Source: Bacteroidales bacterium (GTDB taxonomy: Bacteria > Bacteroidota > Bacteroidia > Bacteroidales > WCHB1-69). From it: a stretch of 32,032 nucleotides of DNA. The notes beneath the pieces were generated by a model. That model was not told the DNA's origin. It made no database searches and saw only the letters and a program-made list of their open reading frames with translations. The stretch is from assembly GCA_017613015.1 (NCBI GenBank), contig JAGAEQ010000002.1, positions 1 to 32,032 of the forward strand, read 5' to 3'. Within the stretch, counting starts at the first letter, position 1, and each line of letters starts with the position of its first letter. Both the position numbers and the translations under genes were made by a program. Shown here one piece after another: positions 17,601 through 26,694 of the stretch.

Positions 17601-20600
17601 ATGGCAGGAATTACATCGCCTATGTGGCCGGAGGCATCAGCACCATTTCCGCCTTGCAGACAGCGGTTCCCTCCGCCCTGCATGACATCCGCTACAACCC
17701 TGTGTTCAAAGATCCTTCCAGCAACCGCTCGGAACTGCATTTGGCCACGGCGGACAAACTAATGTGCAAGGTGCAGCCTGGTGTGACCACCGACAAAGAC
17801 GGGGAAATGCGTATCGCCATGACGGTCCGCGGCTGCTACACCGGCAAAGTGGACTCCGCCAACGGCGCGCTGATTGCCCTGCTCAACTGGCCGGAAACCA
17901 GCCAGAAAGGGGACACCCTGCGGCCTTACGTAGTCTTGCAGAACGCAGGCTTGCTCCCGCTCACGTCCGCAACCATCGGATGGAGGGTGAACAACGTTTT
18001 CCAACCCAATGTGGGATGGACCGGCTACCTCAAGACCGGCGAAATGGACACCATCGCCCTGGGCCGCTACGTCAGCCGTACCGGCTACAACAACATCACC
18101 GCCTTCCTGCGTAACATCGGCACTTTGGTGGACAAGCATCCGGAAGACGACACGGTGAATGCCGTGAACTACAGCTGCGACCAGATTCTCTCCGGAAACT
18201 TCACGGTGGGAAGCTCCGGCTACTTCAAAACCATGACCGAAGCCATTGACATTCTTCATAAATGCGGCGTGGGCGGTCCGGTCACCCTGCAAATGCAGCC
18301 CGGATACTTCCAGGAAAACGTCGTCATCGGCAACATTCCGGGTGTCAATGCCAACCAGCCGCTGACCATCACTTCAACCACCGGCGACTCCTCCTCCGTC
18401 TACTGGATGAGGGACGACGACGCCTACCTCACCATGGCTTCCGTGCAGGCCTCTCCCTTAGTGCTGGACGGCGCCCGTTACATTAAAATTAAGAACATCA
18501 CCTTGAGCGGCATCGCCCCGAACACAACCAAGGGCTACTACTTCAGCCACGGTCTGGTCATTACCGGCAACACCCGCGACATTGAGGTCAGCAACTGCTA
18601 CCTGCTCTCCCCGCCCAACTTCACCCAAGCGCTGACCGGAACCCAGCACAACGCGGTGTTCCTCAACGGCGGCGACGTGCGTGACATCCACATTCACCAC
18701 TGCTTAGTGGAAGGCGGCGCCAACGGATTCTACCTCTACGGTGCCGGATCCTCCGCCCGCATGTCCCGCATCCGCATTGAGAACAACACCATCACCCGGG
18801 TGGACTATTCGGCCCTTTACGCCTATTACACCGACTCCCTCACCTTCCGGGACAACTTCTCCAAACAGCGTCAGGGCAATTTCACGCCGAGCAAGGCGGA
18901 AATCCTCTACCTGTATTACACCAATGCAAACATTGTCAATAATATCTTCCGTTTTGACGCCATCAACAGAGGCGTGTACGCCTATTACTTCGGTGACACG
19001 GCCAAAGGCTTCTGCCAACTCGCCAACAACGAATTTATGGGAAGAATCACGGCAAGTGCCGGATGCGGCATTTTCTGCGGTTACTATTCCCAAATGAAGA
19101 TATACAACAACTCCTTAGGGCTTGAATCGGACGTTTCCGACGCCTACGGACTGTACTGCTCCACCAACATCCGGTTCGGGGATGTGAAGAACAACATCTT
19201 CTTCATGCGTTCCACCAAGAACAACACCTACCCTGTCTACATCACCAGCACGAACTACCTGAACTATTTCCGTTTCAACTACAACTGCTACCGTAACGAA
19301 TACCCGACCCAGCCGAACATCGGCTACGTGGGCGCGCCCAAGACCAGTCTGGCCGCCTGGCAGCAGACGGTGAAGAACGACACTGGATCCGTAACGGTAC
19401 GTCCGGACTTCTCCGACCTCAGTTCGAGCCTGGAAGTGATGGACAGCATCGGCATTTCCTGCCCGACCCTGCCGGATTTGCGCTACGACATCCGCAACAA
19501 CACCCGTGACAGCGTCAGCACCAACATGGGCGCGTATGAATTCACGCCCATCGCTTTGGATTTGGCCGTCAAAGCCATCGTGTCCCCCACCCTGACCGCG
19601 CCCACCACGTCCCAGACACCGGTCTCCATCATTCTGACCAACGTCGGAAGCACGACCGTCACTTCAGCGAACATCGGCTTCTCGCTCAACGGAACGCATC
19701 AGGGCACCTATGCGTGGAAAGGGCAGCTCGCCTATATGGACACCTTGCGTGTCACCATTGGCAGCACCGTTTTCCCGAGCGGAGCCAACAGACTGACTGT
19801 CTACTGTTTCCAACCGAACAACGGCACTGACGGCAACCGTGTCAATGACACCGCCCACACTACCATTTATGGCTGCGACTCCGCCATCTACGGCTCCTTC
19901 ACGGTCGGCACCAGCCAAGCGGACTTCACCACCGTCGGAGACGCCTTGCAAGCCTTGCAGTCCTGCGGCATGAGCGGTCCTGTGGTGCTGAACATACTCA
20001 GCGGCACCTACGGGGCGTTCAGCATGGAGAATTTTGACGCCGCCACCGCCAAGAACACCCTGACCATCCGTTCCGCCACCGGCATCAAGTCGGATGTGAT
20101 TTTCACTGACATGTACGCCTGCAAACTGACCAATGTGAAAAACGTCTTCTTCCAAAACCTTTCCTTCCAGGGCTCTGTGGTGGCCGTGGAGTTGGGCGGC
20201 TACTTGGAAAACGTGGAGTTCAGAAAGTGCAACCTGTACATTCCCAACAACGTGGACCACAACTCCTACCGTACCGTCAATTACGACAACACCAGCAACA
20301 ATAACCGCTACCTGAACAATGTGCGTTTCATCGGCAACGACATCCGCGGCGGCTACTACAACTTCTACCTCTACTATCCGGCGGGAGCCACGGGCAACCT
20401 TGCCTCCGACGGCATCACCATCGACAGCAACAACATGTCCTACTCCTTCAACTACGGAGTGTACATCTATTATTACAGCCGCATCAACAGCTTCTCCTAC
20501 AACCAAATCATCAACGGAAGCAACGCCGAGACCTTCTACGCCTTCTATTCTTCCTACTATTCCAGCATCGACCGCATGGAAGGCAACCGCATACGGCTGA

Positions 20601-23600
20601 ACAACAACGACAATTCCTACGGATTCTATCTGGCCAACTACCAGAACCACGCCACCTACCATACGCAGGCGGCCCTTCTGGCGAACAACGAGATTATCCT
20701 GAACGGAAACGGCTCCAAGTACGGCATTTATTTGAGCAACCCCAACGGCAACTGGGATATTGTGAACAATTCCGTGTATGCGCAGGGCAGCGGCACCGGC
20801 TACTGCCTCTACCATGACAATACCAACTCCTCCTGCCAGATCAATATCGTGAACAACCTGCTGGCCGGAGACTATGCCAATGTGTACCCGCTTTACCTGC
20901 CCAACACCACCAGCCTTTCCTACGGCAAGTGCGACTACAACAACTATTCCTCGACGGGAAGCCTGGCCTACATCGGCGGGAACAAGAACAGCCTCGCTGA
21001 CATACGGAACGCCAATCCGACGCAGAACCTGCATTCCACAGCGACCCCTCCCGTTTGGAAAGACCTCGTCATGAGCGGCCTGCAAGTGACAAACAGCCGC
21101 AAATACCCCTGCCTGACCGACTATAACGTGCTCAGGGACATTCTCGGCACCGTCCGCTACACCAACACCGCCATGGGCTGCTACGGCATGGAGCCTGACT
21201 CCAACGATGCCTCGCTGACGGCATTTGTCGGACTGAACGCCATCACGTCTTCCGCTGCGGCTCCCCTCTCGGTAGTCATCACCAATGTGGGCTACAAGCC
21301 CATCACTTCCGCCCGCATTGGATTAGACATTGACGGCGTGAACCGCAAAAACGTGACCTATGCGCCTGCCCAGGCCTTAGCCTCCCTGCAAAGCGACACG
21401 GTGCTGCTGGATCAGCTCTCGCTCTCCAACGGCCCGCACACCTTCGAGGCATACGTCACCATGCAGAACGACTCCAACCAGATCAACGACACCCTGCGGA
21501 CCATCCACAACGTCTGCACCCGCTCCATCGCAGGAACCTACCGTATCGGCAAATCCTCCAAGGCGGACTACCGGATTGACCAATTGGACAGCCTGTTCTC
21601 CGACATGAGCCATTGCGGCGTGAGCGGCGATGTGACGCTGGCTTTCGAAAGCGGCTCCTACACCATCGGACGCATCGATTTGTCCAAAGCGGCCACTTCC
21701 ATGAACGGACACCAGCTGACCCTGACCTCTTTGGCCAAGAACCGTGACAGCGTGCTGCTCTCCCATGACACCGACCTGCTGATTATCGGAGACATCAAAA
21801 ACGTATGCGTCTGCGACCTGAGCCTCCGTGCCTCCTTCGGCAACACCGTGACCATCACGGGAAATTGCGAGAACATCGCGCTGCTGCGCAACAACCTCAC
21901 CCAAACTTTCTCCAAAGATTACAACGTCAATGTGATTTACCAGACGAAACAGCAGAGCATCAACAACCTGCGTGTCAGTGGAAACAACATCAAGGGCGGA
22001 TACTACGGACTGTACCTCTACGGACTTTCCTCCACCCTGCTGCACAAGGACATCCGCATCGACAGCAACAGCTTCCTGCGGCAGTTCTCGTTTGCTTCCA
22101 TGCTGGAATTCTGCGACATCCGCAGTTTCTCCGACAACGATGTGCGCATGGACACCGTTTCCGACGACTGGAACGGACTGTACGCCTACGGATGCAGTGT
22201 GGACCGCATCAACCGTAACACCTTTGACGCCTCCAAGGCATCTTCGGCCAACGTCACGACCGTTTCGCTGGAATACATCAACTACTACACCAACACCTAC
22301 CAGTCCGCGCAAATGACGAACAACATCATCCGTGCGAACCTTCTCAAAGGCGGCACGGGCTTGTACGTCTACTATGCCCATATCGGCATTTACCACAACA
22401 CGGTCTACATGGAAGGGAACAGCAACGGCTACGCCTTCTACGGCTACGGCGTGAACGGCTACGAAACGGATGTGAAAGGCAATCTGTTTGTCTGCCAGCC
22501 CACCCATACGGCTTGCTACTACTCCGCCACCAACGGACTGAACATGGATTACAACAACTTCTACAACCAGGGCGGAAAGAACCTGCTCTACTATGCGAAC
22601 ACCTATTACCAGACCAACCAGGCGATGGCCAACGCCACCGGAATGAACCCGAACGGCGGCGACTACCCCGTGGTGTTCGAACAGGCTCCCCAGAACCTGA
22701 AGCTGAAAGAATACGTTTCCCTGCTGATGCCCAATATCGGCATTTCTGAAGACAAGGATGGCGTGCGCCGCAGCGGCCTGACCACCATGGGCGCCTACCA
22801 GAGCGAGCTGTACCAGACCGACGCCGCGCTGAAAGACTTCGCCACCACCCGTCTGAACCAGAGCCAGACCCCGGTCTCCGTCACCCTGATGAACGTGGGT
22901 ACGGACACCCTGACTTCCGCCACCATCTACTGGACATTCAACAAGGTGCAGCAAACGCCTGTCCAATGGAAAGGCAAACTGATACTGGGTGCCTCCGCCA
23001 TCGTGCCGTTAGGCAATGTCACACCGGATTTCGGCAGCATCAACCGCCTCGTCGCGTGGGTCAGCCAGCCGAACAACCGCACGGACGCCAACCACCGGAA
23101 CGACACCATTTCCTATGAGGAATACGGCTGCCGCGGACGCCTTGCCGCCGGTACCTACACCGTGGGCGGCAACAACCCGGATTACGCCAGCATGGAGGAA
23201 GCGCTGATGGCCTTGAACACCTGCGGCATCTCCGGACCGGTCGTCCTGAGCGTCCGCCAGGGAACCTATCCGGCCTTCCGCGTGGAAGAGCTTGTTTCCG
23301 GCAGCAGCAGGACCAACACCATCACCGTCAAGGCGGAAAAAGGCGCGACTGTGAGCTTTGACGGAGGAAGCACGACTCCTTCCCTTTATTTCGGAAGCAC
23401 TTCCAACTGGGTGTTTGAAGGGGTGATTTTCGGAAACGCCCAAAACGGTAAAGTCGGTGTGCAGCTGGAAGGGAATCCGGAAAACGTCACCTTCCGCCAC
23501 TGCGAGCTGCTTTCCAGCGTCACCGCGACCAACAGCGGCTACATGGCCATCTGCATCAACAACCAGAACAACAACGCCTGTCCGGTCAATGTGCGCTTTA

Positions 23601-26600
23601 TCGGCAACCGCATCCGTGGAGGCTACTACAACGCTTATCTCTACTATTCCGCCTCCACCACGGACAACATGCAGTACGCATCCGTCATCATGGACAGCAA
23701 CACCTTCAGCGACGCCTACGCCTACGGTATCTACAACTATTACTACTCGGCCATCAAGGAGGTGACCAACTGCACCTTCACCAACAGGACCAACAGCACC
23801 ACCTTCTACGCCCTGTATTCGGCCTACTACACCCAGTGGAACAAGATTGAGAACAACCGCATCCGTATCAGCGGCAACGTCACGGGCTACGGCCTCTACC
23901 TGTACTACTACCAAAACTACAACCGGACGGTCTATGCCACTGTCTGCAACAACGAAATCCACATTTCGGGACAGTCGGGCGCACGCTACGGCATCTATGC
24001 CTACTATCCTTACGGAAACCTCGCGGTGCATCACAACACCATTTTCCTGGAATCCGACAAGAGCACAGCCTATGGCCTCTATCTCTACAACTCCACCACC
24101 ACCTATAAGATAGATGTCACCCGTAACATTGTGTACACCAACGCCGTCACCAACTATCCGCTTTATTTCGCCAACACGAACTACACCGGTGCGGGCTACG
24201 GACAGCGTTCGTACAACGACCTGTATTCCCCCACCAACGTGGCCTACGCGGGCGGAGCATTGGCGAACGTGGCCGCTTTGCAGAACGTGAGCAAACAGGA
24301 TTCCCACACCGTCAGCAGGCAACCTTCCTTCCTTTCGACAGGCAACACCCTGGAGATTGACAACTACGAAGGTTTCCTCTGCCCGATGCTGAACAGCGTG
24401 AAGAACGACATCCTCGGCTTCCAGCGGACCAAGACCACCCTGATGGGCGCCTACGGGGCCAAGATGGAAGAAGGGGTCAATCTGAAAGCTGAAAGCTTTG
24501 TGTCTCCTCAGCCCATTGCCGACATCATCTGCTACGACGACTACACGCAGGTTTCCGTCGCCATACGGAGCAACGGACGCACGAACCCGGATTTCAGCAA
24601 ATCCCCCCTGCGCATCTCCTTGGATGTGACCGGCGCCATCAACTACCATTTCGACACCACCCTCCGCTCCGGAACCATGGCGGCACTGACCATGGACACC
24701 ATCCAGCTCTGCCTGGTGCCTACCATGAACAGTGGCACCTATCAGTTCCACATCCGTCTGACAGACACCTCCGATGTGCGTGCTGACGACGACACCCTGA
24801 GCCTGATTTACCGCGCCCACCGGGTGGAACTGCCCTACGACATCGACTTCAGCACCCGTCCGGACGAATTTGTGAATGCGGTCCTGGCCGGAAACGGCGG
24901 ATGGAAGATTGTCCAAGGTAAAGGCACGCAACCGGACATTGCGCCGGCCTTCGGCACGGGCCGTCTGGAATTCGCCGGAGCGAACGAGCCGGGCGCTTTC
25001 GCCAACGCCATCTTCAACGCGGTGAACATCCAGAACTGCCACAATCCCAAGCTCAGCTTCTGGTACGCCCACACGCCCACCGACAAGCGCGATCTCACCA
25101 TTGTGCTTGCCACCACGGACGGAGGGGCCACCTTCACGGAAATCGGCCGTATTGTGGCCGCCGACACCGCCACCTTCTGGAAACAGTACGACATTGACTT
25201 GAGCCGCTTCTCCAAAGCCAGCTGCCTTTCCATCATCTTCCAGGGCATGAGCTTCGGAGGCTGCAACCAAAGCATTGACCGCATCCGCATCACGGCCGAG
25301 AAGGACGCCTCCATCAGCCTGCTGCCTGTGGACCGGACGAAACTGTCGGCCTGCGAAAGCACGCCCATCGACATCAAGGCGGTGGTGACCAACCATTCCA
25401 AGCTGAACGTCGACCTGACCAAAGACACCATCAACTTCCAAATCACGGGAGCCATCAACTACAGCAATTTCCTTGTATACGACCGCAAACTTTCGCCCTT
25501 CGAATCCGACACATTCCTGATTGGAAAAGCGAGCTTCGAGACCAACGGCGCCTACTACATGGAAATCTGTATGCAGCCTCGGGACGAGGACAGCTCGGAC
25601 GACACCCTGCGCGACTCCACGCTGATTATCAGCCAGGATGTGGCTGTGAAGGAGATTCTCGGCATTGACGACCAGATTGCCAAGCTCTCCGGTGAGAAGA
25701 TTGCCGTCTCCGCCCTTGTGGTGAACACCGGCAACGTGCCGCTTAACCGCTGCTATGTGCACATGCTGATAGACGACGAAGAAGTGCTGACCGACACGGT
25801 TTACCGCCGTATCGGCATAGGCGACACCCTCGTCCATCCGATGAGCCGTCCCTTCACGGTGCCCAAAGTGTCCAAAGACCAACCGTATTACTTCTTAGAA
25901 CTCGCCGCCAGCATTGACTGCGACGCGAACGAAGCCAACAACGCCTCTTCCATCATTGGCAATGTCAAAATTCCGGACACGAACGACATCCGCATCCTCA
26001 GCATGCACACCACCGACTCCACAGTGGGCAAGACCAAACTCTACCCCACTGTGCGCGTGGCCAACATCGGCAACTCCGAAGCCACCAACATCACGTTGCA
26101 CGCCATGGTGTGCAACCAATCCGGTGACGTCTTGGAGAACATCAGCGGCATCATCAACTACATCCGCATGAACGACAATGTGGAATACCAGTTCACCATG
26201 GCTTACAGGGTGCCCAACTACACGGGAAAATACACCTTGAAAATCTATGTGGAGAAATACGCCAGTGACACCATGCAGGCCAACGACACGCTCAGCGCGC
26301 AATACACCTGCATCAACGACGGTACCGGCATAAGCGATGCCAGGCATCCGGAATGGGCCATGGGACAGAACCAGCCCAACCCGGCGGCCAACAGCACCCG
26401 CATCCCCTACTTCGTACCGCAGGACGGCACGGTCACCTTCTCCCTCATGGGAGCCAACGGGCAGCTGCTGCGCCGCGAATCCTTCTTCGCCACCGCCGGG
26501 GAACACCAGATGGAAGTCCCCGTGGACGAACTGGCCTCCGGCATCTACTACTACAGCATGGAATACTTGGGAGAACGCAAAGTGAAAAAGATGCAGATTC

Positions 26601-26608
26601 TCCGGTAA
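14675..26608 (+). CDS. Giant T9SS-exported multi-module beta-helix protein
   Basis: 3977 residues in one uninterrupted frame. Domains: signal peptide (1 to about 27, VQAQA); jelly-roll-like domain (about 30-225, ending GWFVDDFQVLAS); Fn3-like segment (about 230-325); a second sandwich domain with an IAWFNERYNYSCRRNLKVWM-type core (about 350-505); five modules (about 511-3268) of CARDB-like sandwich plus parallel beta-helix; a jelly-roll (about 3386-3543); three more CARDB-like domains (about 3547, 3656, 3772); and a type A sorting domain (about 3898-3977: NQPNPAANSTRI, LASGIYYYSMEYLGERKVKK). Predicted surface-anchored or released through the T9SS. The beta-helices resemble polysaccharide-binding or -cleaving folds, but I see no catalytic signature, so adhesin, surface-layer or glycan-binding roles are all open. 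It is transcribed alone and ends at a strong terminator (26629-26664). Confidence 0.93.
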   Translation: MKVSRVFLHQLALGILILCTAVGVQAQATYLGNEKFSSRIPQGWSVQPKSTTTAPTWTPDTLVSVSKKYAMHGHVPYSSGDTVELVTPFYDCSNYKYVMVKFNHICKVLPSDVCEVMYQEQGVGSYYRWKVLPKDAYLGSSATYKKNPVFSHTTYPEWGAGDTFARPDDGWWKQEVFDMSNYASFSTLRFKFIIRKGSYFGSFIASGWFVDDFQVLASNFAIRPPVVEWINQLSAVIYSTGPFVIDAKVATRTEAPIQRPVLHYSASRDNQLKEDSIRMTALQGDSIWRAVLPQFVYGTDVSYWIEGRDSVGNTARASSHFTTKRRDANDAAMYTYYAGADTMAPPATDMAVIYTSSNSSSQARVLYLASDIHPQKRGGNITSIAWFNERYNYSCRRNLKVWMLATTDSLTSATAMDPQKSGATLVFDGVTNSQLRWNNINLTQAFRLPAGKNLYVFFEGYGGNTTSDIYWACHGKIANRCAYYLKSTWMDPNLIPLMRFGFDRIGDFGSYSVALTSIDKPGKGSVAGKQSVSITLQNKGDKELVSTRIDWMVNGVMQSPKTWTGNLPCDFYDTITLGTYTQRIGRYDTLTVWVSLPNNQKDPVLSDDTLSTTSYGCDSLLKGVYTIGKGAKYDYPSLEEAMFSINTCGMGGDIELRLASGTYNEAWDFTDFGAVTGPYTVTFSSIAKNADSVKIRPSSGYPLYLDNSSHLTFQYLTFDANGARNNCVYLTNASSDITIRHCKLSGYSAANSTGTAQAVIYKPSNGTLVHRIRIIGNEVLYGSYGIYMYGNGQNAPNTDIVCDSNYFTGSYYMPVQCYYCEINFRHNDLVETTTGYTYYYGARFYYCKKSRVDGNHVRTNSLATYHYGITFSYGDSTSMVCNNEIILKNNNSGAVYGMYVPYNYGTVVANNSVFITGTTTSACYGIFTYFYGSYQGVIRNNIVTIDSVTIKGTGYPLYSSNNTNMSQFDVDYNCWYGRNYIAYVAGGISTISALQTAVPSALHDIRYNPVFKDPSSNRSELHLATADKLMCKVQPGVTTDKDGEMRIAMTVRGCYTGKVDSANGALIALLNWPETSQKGDTLRPYVVLQNAGLLPLTSATIGWRVNNVFQPNVGWTGYLKTGEMDTIALGRYVSRTGYNNITAFLRNIGTLVDKHPEDDTVNAVNYSCDQILSGNFTVGSSGYFKTMTEAIDILHKCGVGGPVTLQMQPGYFQENVVIGNIPGVNANQPLTITSTTGDSSSVYWMRDDDAYLTMASVQASPLVLDGARYIKIKNITLSGIAPNTTKGYYFSHGLVITGNTRDIEVSNCYLLSPPNFTQALTGTQHNAVFLNGGDVRDIHIHHCLVEGGANGFYLYGAGSSARMSRIRIENNTITRVDYSALYAYYTDSLTFRDNFSKQRQGNFTPSKAEILYLYYTNANIVNNIFRFDAINRGVYAYYFGDTAKGFCQLANNEFMGRITASAGCGIFCGYYSQMKIYNNSLGLESDVSDAYGLYCSTNIRFGDVKNNIFFMRSTKNNTYPVYITSTNYLNYFRFNYNCYRNEYPTQPNIGYVGAPKTSLAAWQQTVKNDTGSVTVRPDFSDLSSSLEVMDSIGISCPTLPDLRYDIRNNTRDSVSTNMGAYEFTPIALDLAVKAIVSPTLTAPTTSQTPVSIILTNVGSTTVTSANIGFSLNGTHQGTYAWKGQLAYMDTLRVTIGSTVFPSGANRLTVYCFQPNNGTDGNRVNDTAHTTIYGCDSAIYGSFTVGTSQADFTTVGDALQALQSCGMSGPVVLNILSGTYGAFSMENFDAATAKNTLTIRSATGIKSDVIFTDMYACKLTNVKNVFFQNLSFQGSVVAVELGGYLENVEFRKCNLYIPNNVDHNSYRTVNYDNTSNNNRYLNNVRFIGNDIRGGYYNFYLYYPAGATGNLASDGITIDSNNMSYSFNYGVYIYYYSRINSFSYNQIINGSNAETFYAFYSSYYSSIDRMEGNRIRLNNNDNSYGFYLANYQNHATYHTQAALLANNEIILNGNGSKYGIYLSNPNGNWDIVNNSVYAQGSGTGYCLYHDNTNSSCQINIVNNLLAGDYANVYPLYLPNTTSLSYGKCDYNNYSSTGSLAYIGGNKNSLADIRNANPTQNLHSTATPPVWKDLVMSGLQVTNSRKYPCLTDYNVLRDILGTVRYTNTAMGCYGMEPDSNDASLTAFVGLNAITSSAAAPLSVVITNVGYKPITSARIGLDIDGVNRKNVTYAPAQALASLQSDTVLLDQLSLSNGPHTFEAYVTMQNDSNQINDTLRTIHNVCTRSIAGTYRIGKSSKADYRIDQLDSLFSDMSHCGVSGDVTLAFESGSYTIGRIDLSKAATSMNGHQLTLTSLAKNRDSVLLSHDTDLLIIGDIKNVCVCDLSLRASFGNTVTITGNCENIALLRNNLTQTFSKDYNVNVIYQTKQQSINNLRVSGNNIKGGYYGLYLYGLSSTLLHKDIRIDSNSFLRQFSFASMLEFCDIRSFSDNDVRMDTVSDDWNGLYAYGCSVDRINRNTFDASKASSANVTTVSLEYINYYTNTYQSAQMTNNIIRANLLKGGTGLYVYYAHIGIYHNTVYMEGNSNGYAFYGYGVNGYETDVKGNLFVCQPTHTACYYSATNGLNMDYNNFYNQGGKNLLYYANTYYQTNQAMANATGMNPNGGDYPVVFEQAPQNLKLKEYVSLLMPNIGISEDKDGVRRSGLTTMGAYQSELYQTDAALKDFATTRLNQSQTPVSVTLMNVGTDTLTSATIYWTFNKVQQTPVQWKGKLILGASAIVPLGNVTPDFGSINRLVAWVSQPNNRTDANHRNDTISYEEYGCRGRLAAGTYTVGGNNPDYASMEEALMALNTCGISGPVVLSVRQGTYPAFRVEELVSGSSRTNTITVKAEKGATVSFDGGSTTPSLYFGSTSNWVFEGVIFGNAQNGKVGVQLEGNPENVTFRHCELLSSVTATNSGYMAICINNQNNNACPVNVRFIGNRIRGGYYNAYLYYSASTTDNMQYASVIMDSNTFSDAYAYGIYNYYYSAIKEVTNCTFTNRTNSTTFYALYSAYYTQWNKIENNRIRISGNVTGYGLYLYYYQNYNRTVYATVCNNEIHISGQSGARYGIYAYYPYGNLAVHHNTIFLESDKSTAYGLYLYNSTTTYKIDVTRNIVYTNAVTNYPLYFANTNYTGAGYGQRSYNDLYSPTNVAYAGGALANVAALQNVSKQDSHTVSRQPSFLSTGNTLEIDNYEGFLCPMLNSVKNDILGFQRTKTTLMGAYGAKMEEGVNLKAESFVSPQPIADIICYDDYTQVSVAIRSNGRTNPDFSKSPLRISLDVTGAINYHFDTTLRSGTMAALTMDTIQLCLVPTMNSGTYQFHIRLTDTSDVRADDDTLSLIYRAHRVELPYDIDFSTRPDEFVNAVLAGNGGWKIVQGKGTQPDIAPAFGTGRLEFAGANEPGAFANAIFNAVNIQNCHNPKLSFWYAHTPTDKRDLTIVLATTDGGATFTEIGRIVAADTATFWKQYDIDLSRFSKASCLSIIFQGMSFGGCNQSIDRIRITAEKDASISLLPVDRTKLSACESTPIDIKAVVTNHSKLNVDLTKDTINFQITGAINYSNFLVYDRKLSPFESDTFLIGKASFETNGAYYMEICMQPRDEDSSDDTLRDSTLIISQDVAVKEILGIDDQIAKLSGEKIAVSALVVNTGNVPLNRCYVHMLIDDEEVLTDTVYRRIGIGDTLVHPMSRPFTVPKVSKDQPYYFLELAASIDCDANEANNASSIIGNVKIPDTNDIRILSMHTTDSTVGKTKLYPTVRVANIGNSEATNITLHAMVCNQSGDVLENISGIINYIRMNDNVEYQFTMAYRVPNYTGKYTLKIYVEKYASDTMQANDTLSAQYTCINDGTGISDARHPEWAMGQNQPNPAANSTRIPYFVPQDGTVTFSLMGANGQLLRRESFFATAGEHQMEVPVDELASGIYYYSMEYLGERKVKKMQILR
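16205..17863 (+). repeat. Module 1 of the giant protein
   Basis: Residues about 511-1063. CARDB-like start VALTSIDKPGKG, closing PNNQKDPVLSDDTLS; cysteine pair C617/C648 in YGCDS and NTCGMGG; beta-helix with coils such as VCNNEIILKNN followed by YGMYVPYNYG. The closing motif is degenerate (MTVRGCYTGK). Confidence 0.8.
17864..19555 (+). repeat. Module 2 of the giant protein
   Basis: Residues about 1064-1627. Sandwich start GALIALLNWPETS, strand LTSATIGWRVNN; cysteine pair C1168/C1197 (YSCDQ, KCGVGG); the beta-helix includes LANNEFMGR and DAYGLYCSTN; closes with STNMGAYEF. The sequence before the helix is longer and less Tyr-rich than in the other modules. Confidence 0.8.
19556..21208 (+). repeat. 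Module 3 of the giant protein
   Basis: Residues about 1628-2178. CARDB-like core TPVSIILTNVGSTTVTSANI; cysteine pair C1734/C1764 (YGCDS, SCGMSG); very regular helix (VRFIGNDIRGGYYNFYLYY, LANNEIILNGNGSKYGIYL); closes NTAMGCYGME. By eye the closest partner of module 5. Confidence 0.85.
21209..22822 (+). repeat. Module 4 of the giant protein
   Basis: Residues about 2179-2716. Core APLSVVITNVGYKPITSARI, closing NDSNQINDTLR; cysteine pair C2281/C2314 (NVCTR, HCGVSG); helix with LRVSGNNIKGGYYGLYLYG; closes LTTMGAYQSE. Confidence 0.85.
22823..24478 (+). repeat. Module 5 of the giant protein
   Basis: Residues about 2717-3268. Core TPVSVTLMNVGTDTLTSATI, closing NNRTDANHRNDTIS; cysteine pair C2819/C2850 (YGCRG, NTCGISG); helix with VRFIGNRIRGGYYNAYLYY, CNNEIHISGQSGARYGIYA; closes TTLMGAYGAK. 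It has the clearest seven-coil Asn/Tyr pattern. Confidence 0.85.
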
Positions 26609-26628
26609 ACCACCCTGCCGTCTGACGC

Positions 26629-26664
26629 AAGCGGGCGTCCCTGCAAAGGGATGCCCGCTTTTTT
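26629..26664 (+). terminator. Intrinsic terminator of the giant gene
   Basis: A 14-bp stem (26629-26642 with 26647-26660, one G-U pair) closed by a GCAA GNRA tetraloop, with six T from 26659 to 26664. It begins 21 bases after the stop codon. Strong textbook form. Confidence 0.93.
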
Positions 26665-26694
26665 CATCCCCCGGCGCAGGGAAAAGGCGAAGAC

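Noticed and set aside
16205..24478. Tandem repeats as a CRISPR or DNA-level satellite
   Set aside because: The repetition is at protein level in modules of about 1.6 kb with strong divergence; there are no short identical repeats with unique spacers.
23009..25882. A 957-codon open frame on the minus strand opposite the giant gene, plus others at 19664-21085 and 21377-22966
   Set aside because: They are antisense shadows of a real GC-rich gene: translations are Val/Gly/His-rich with no domain, and the plus strand has a signal peptide, repeats and sorting domain.
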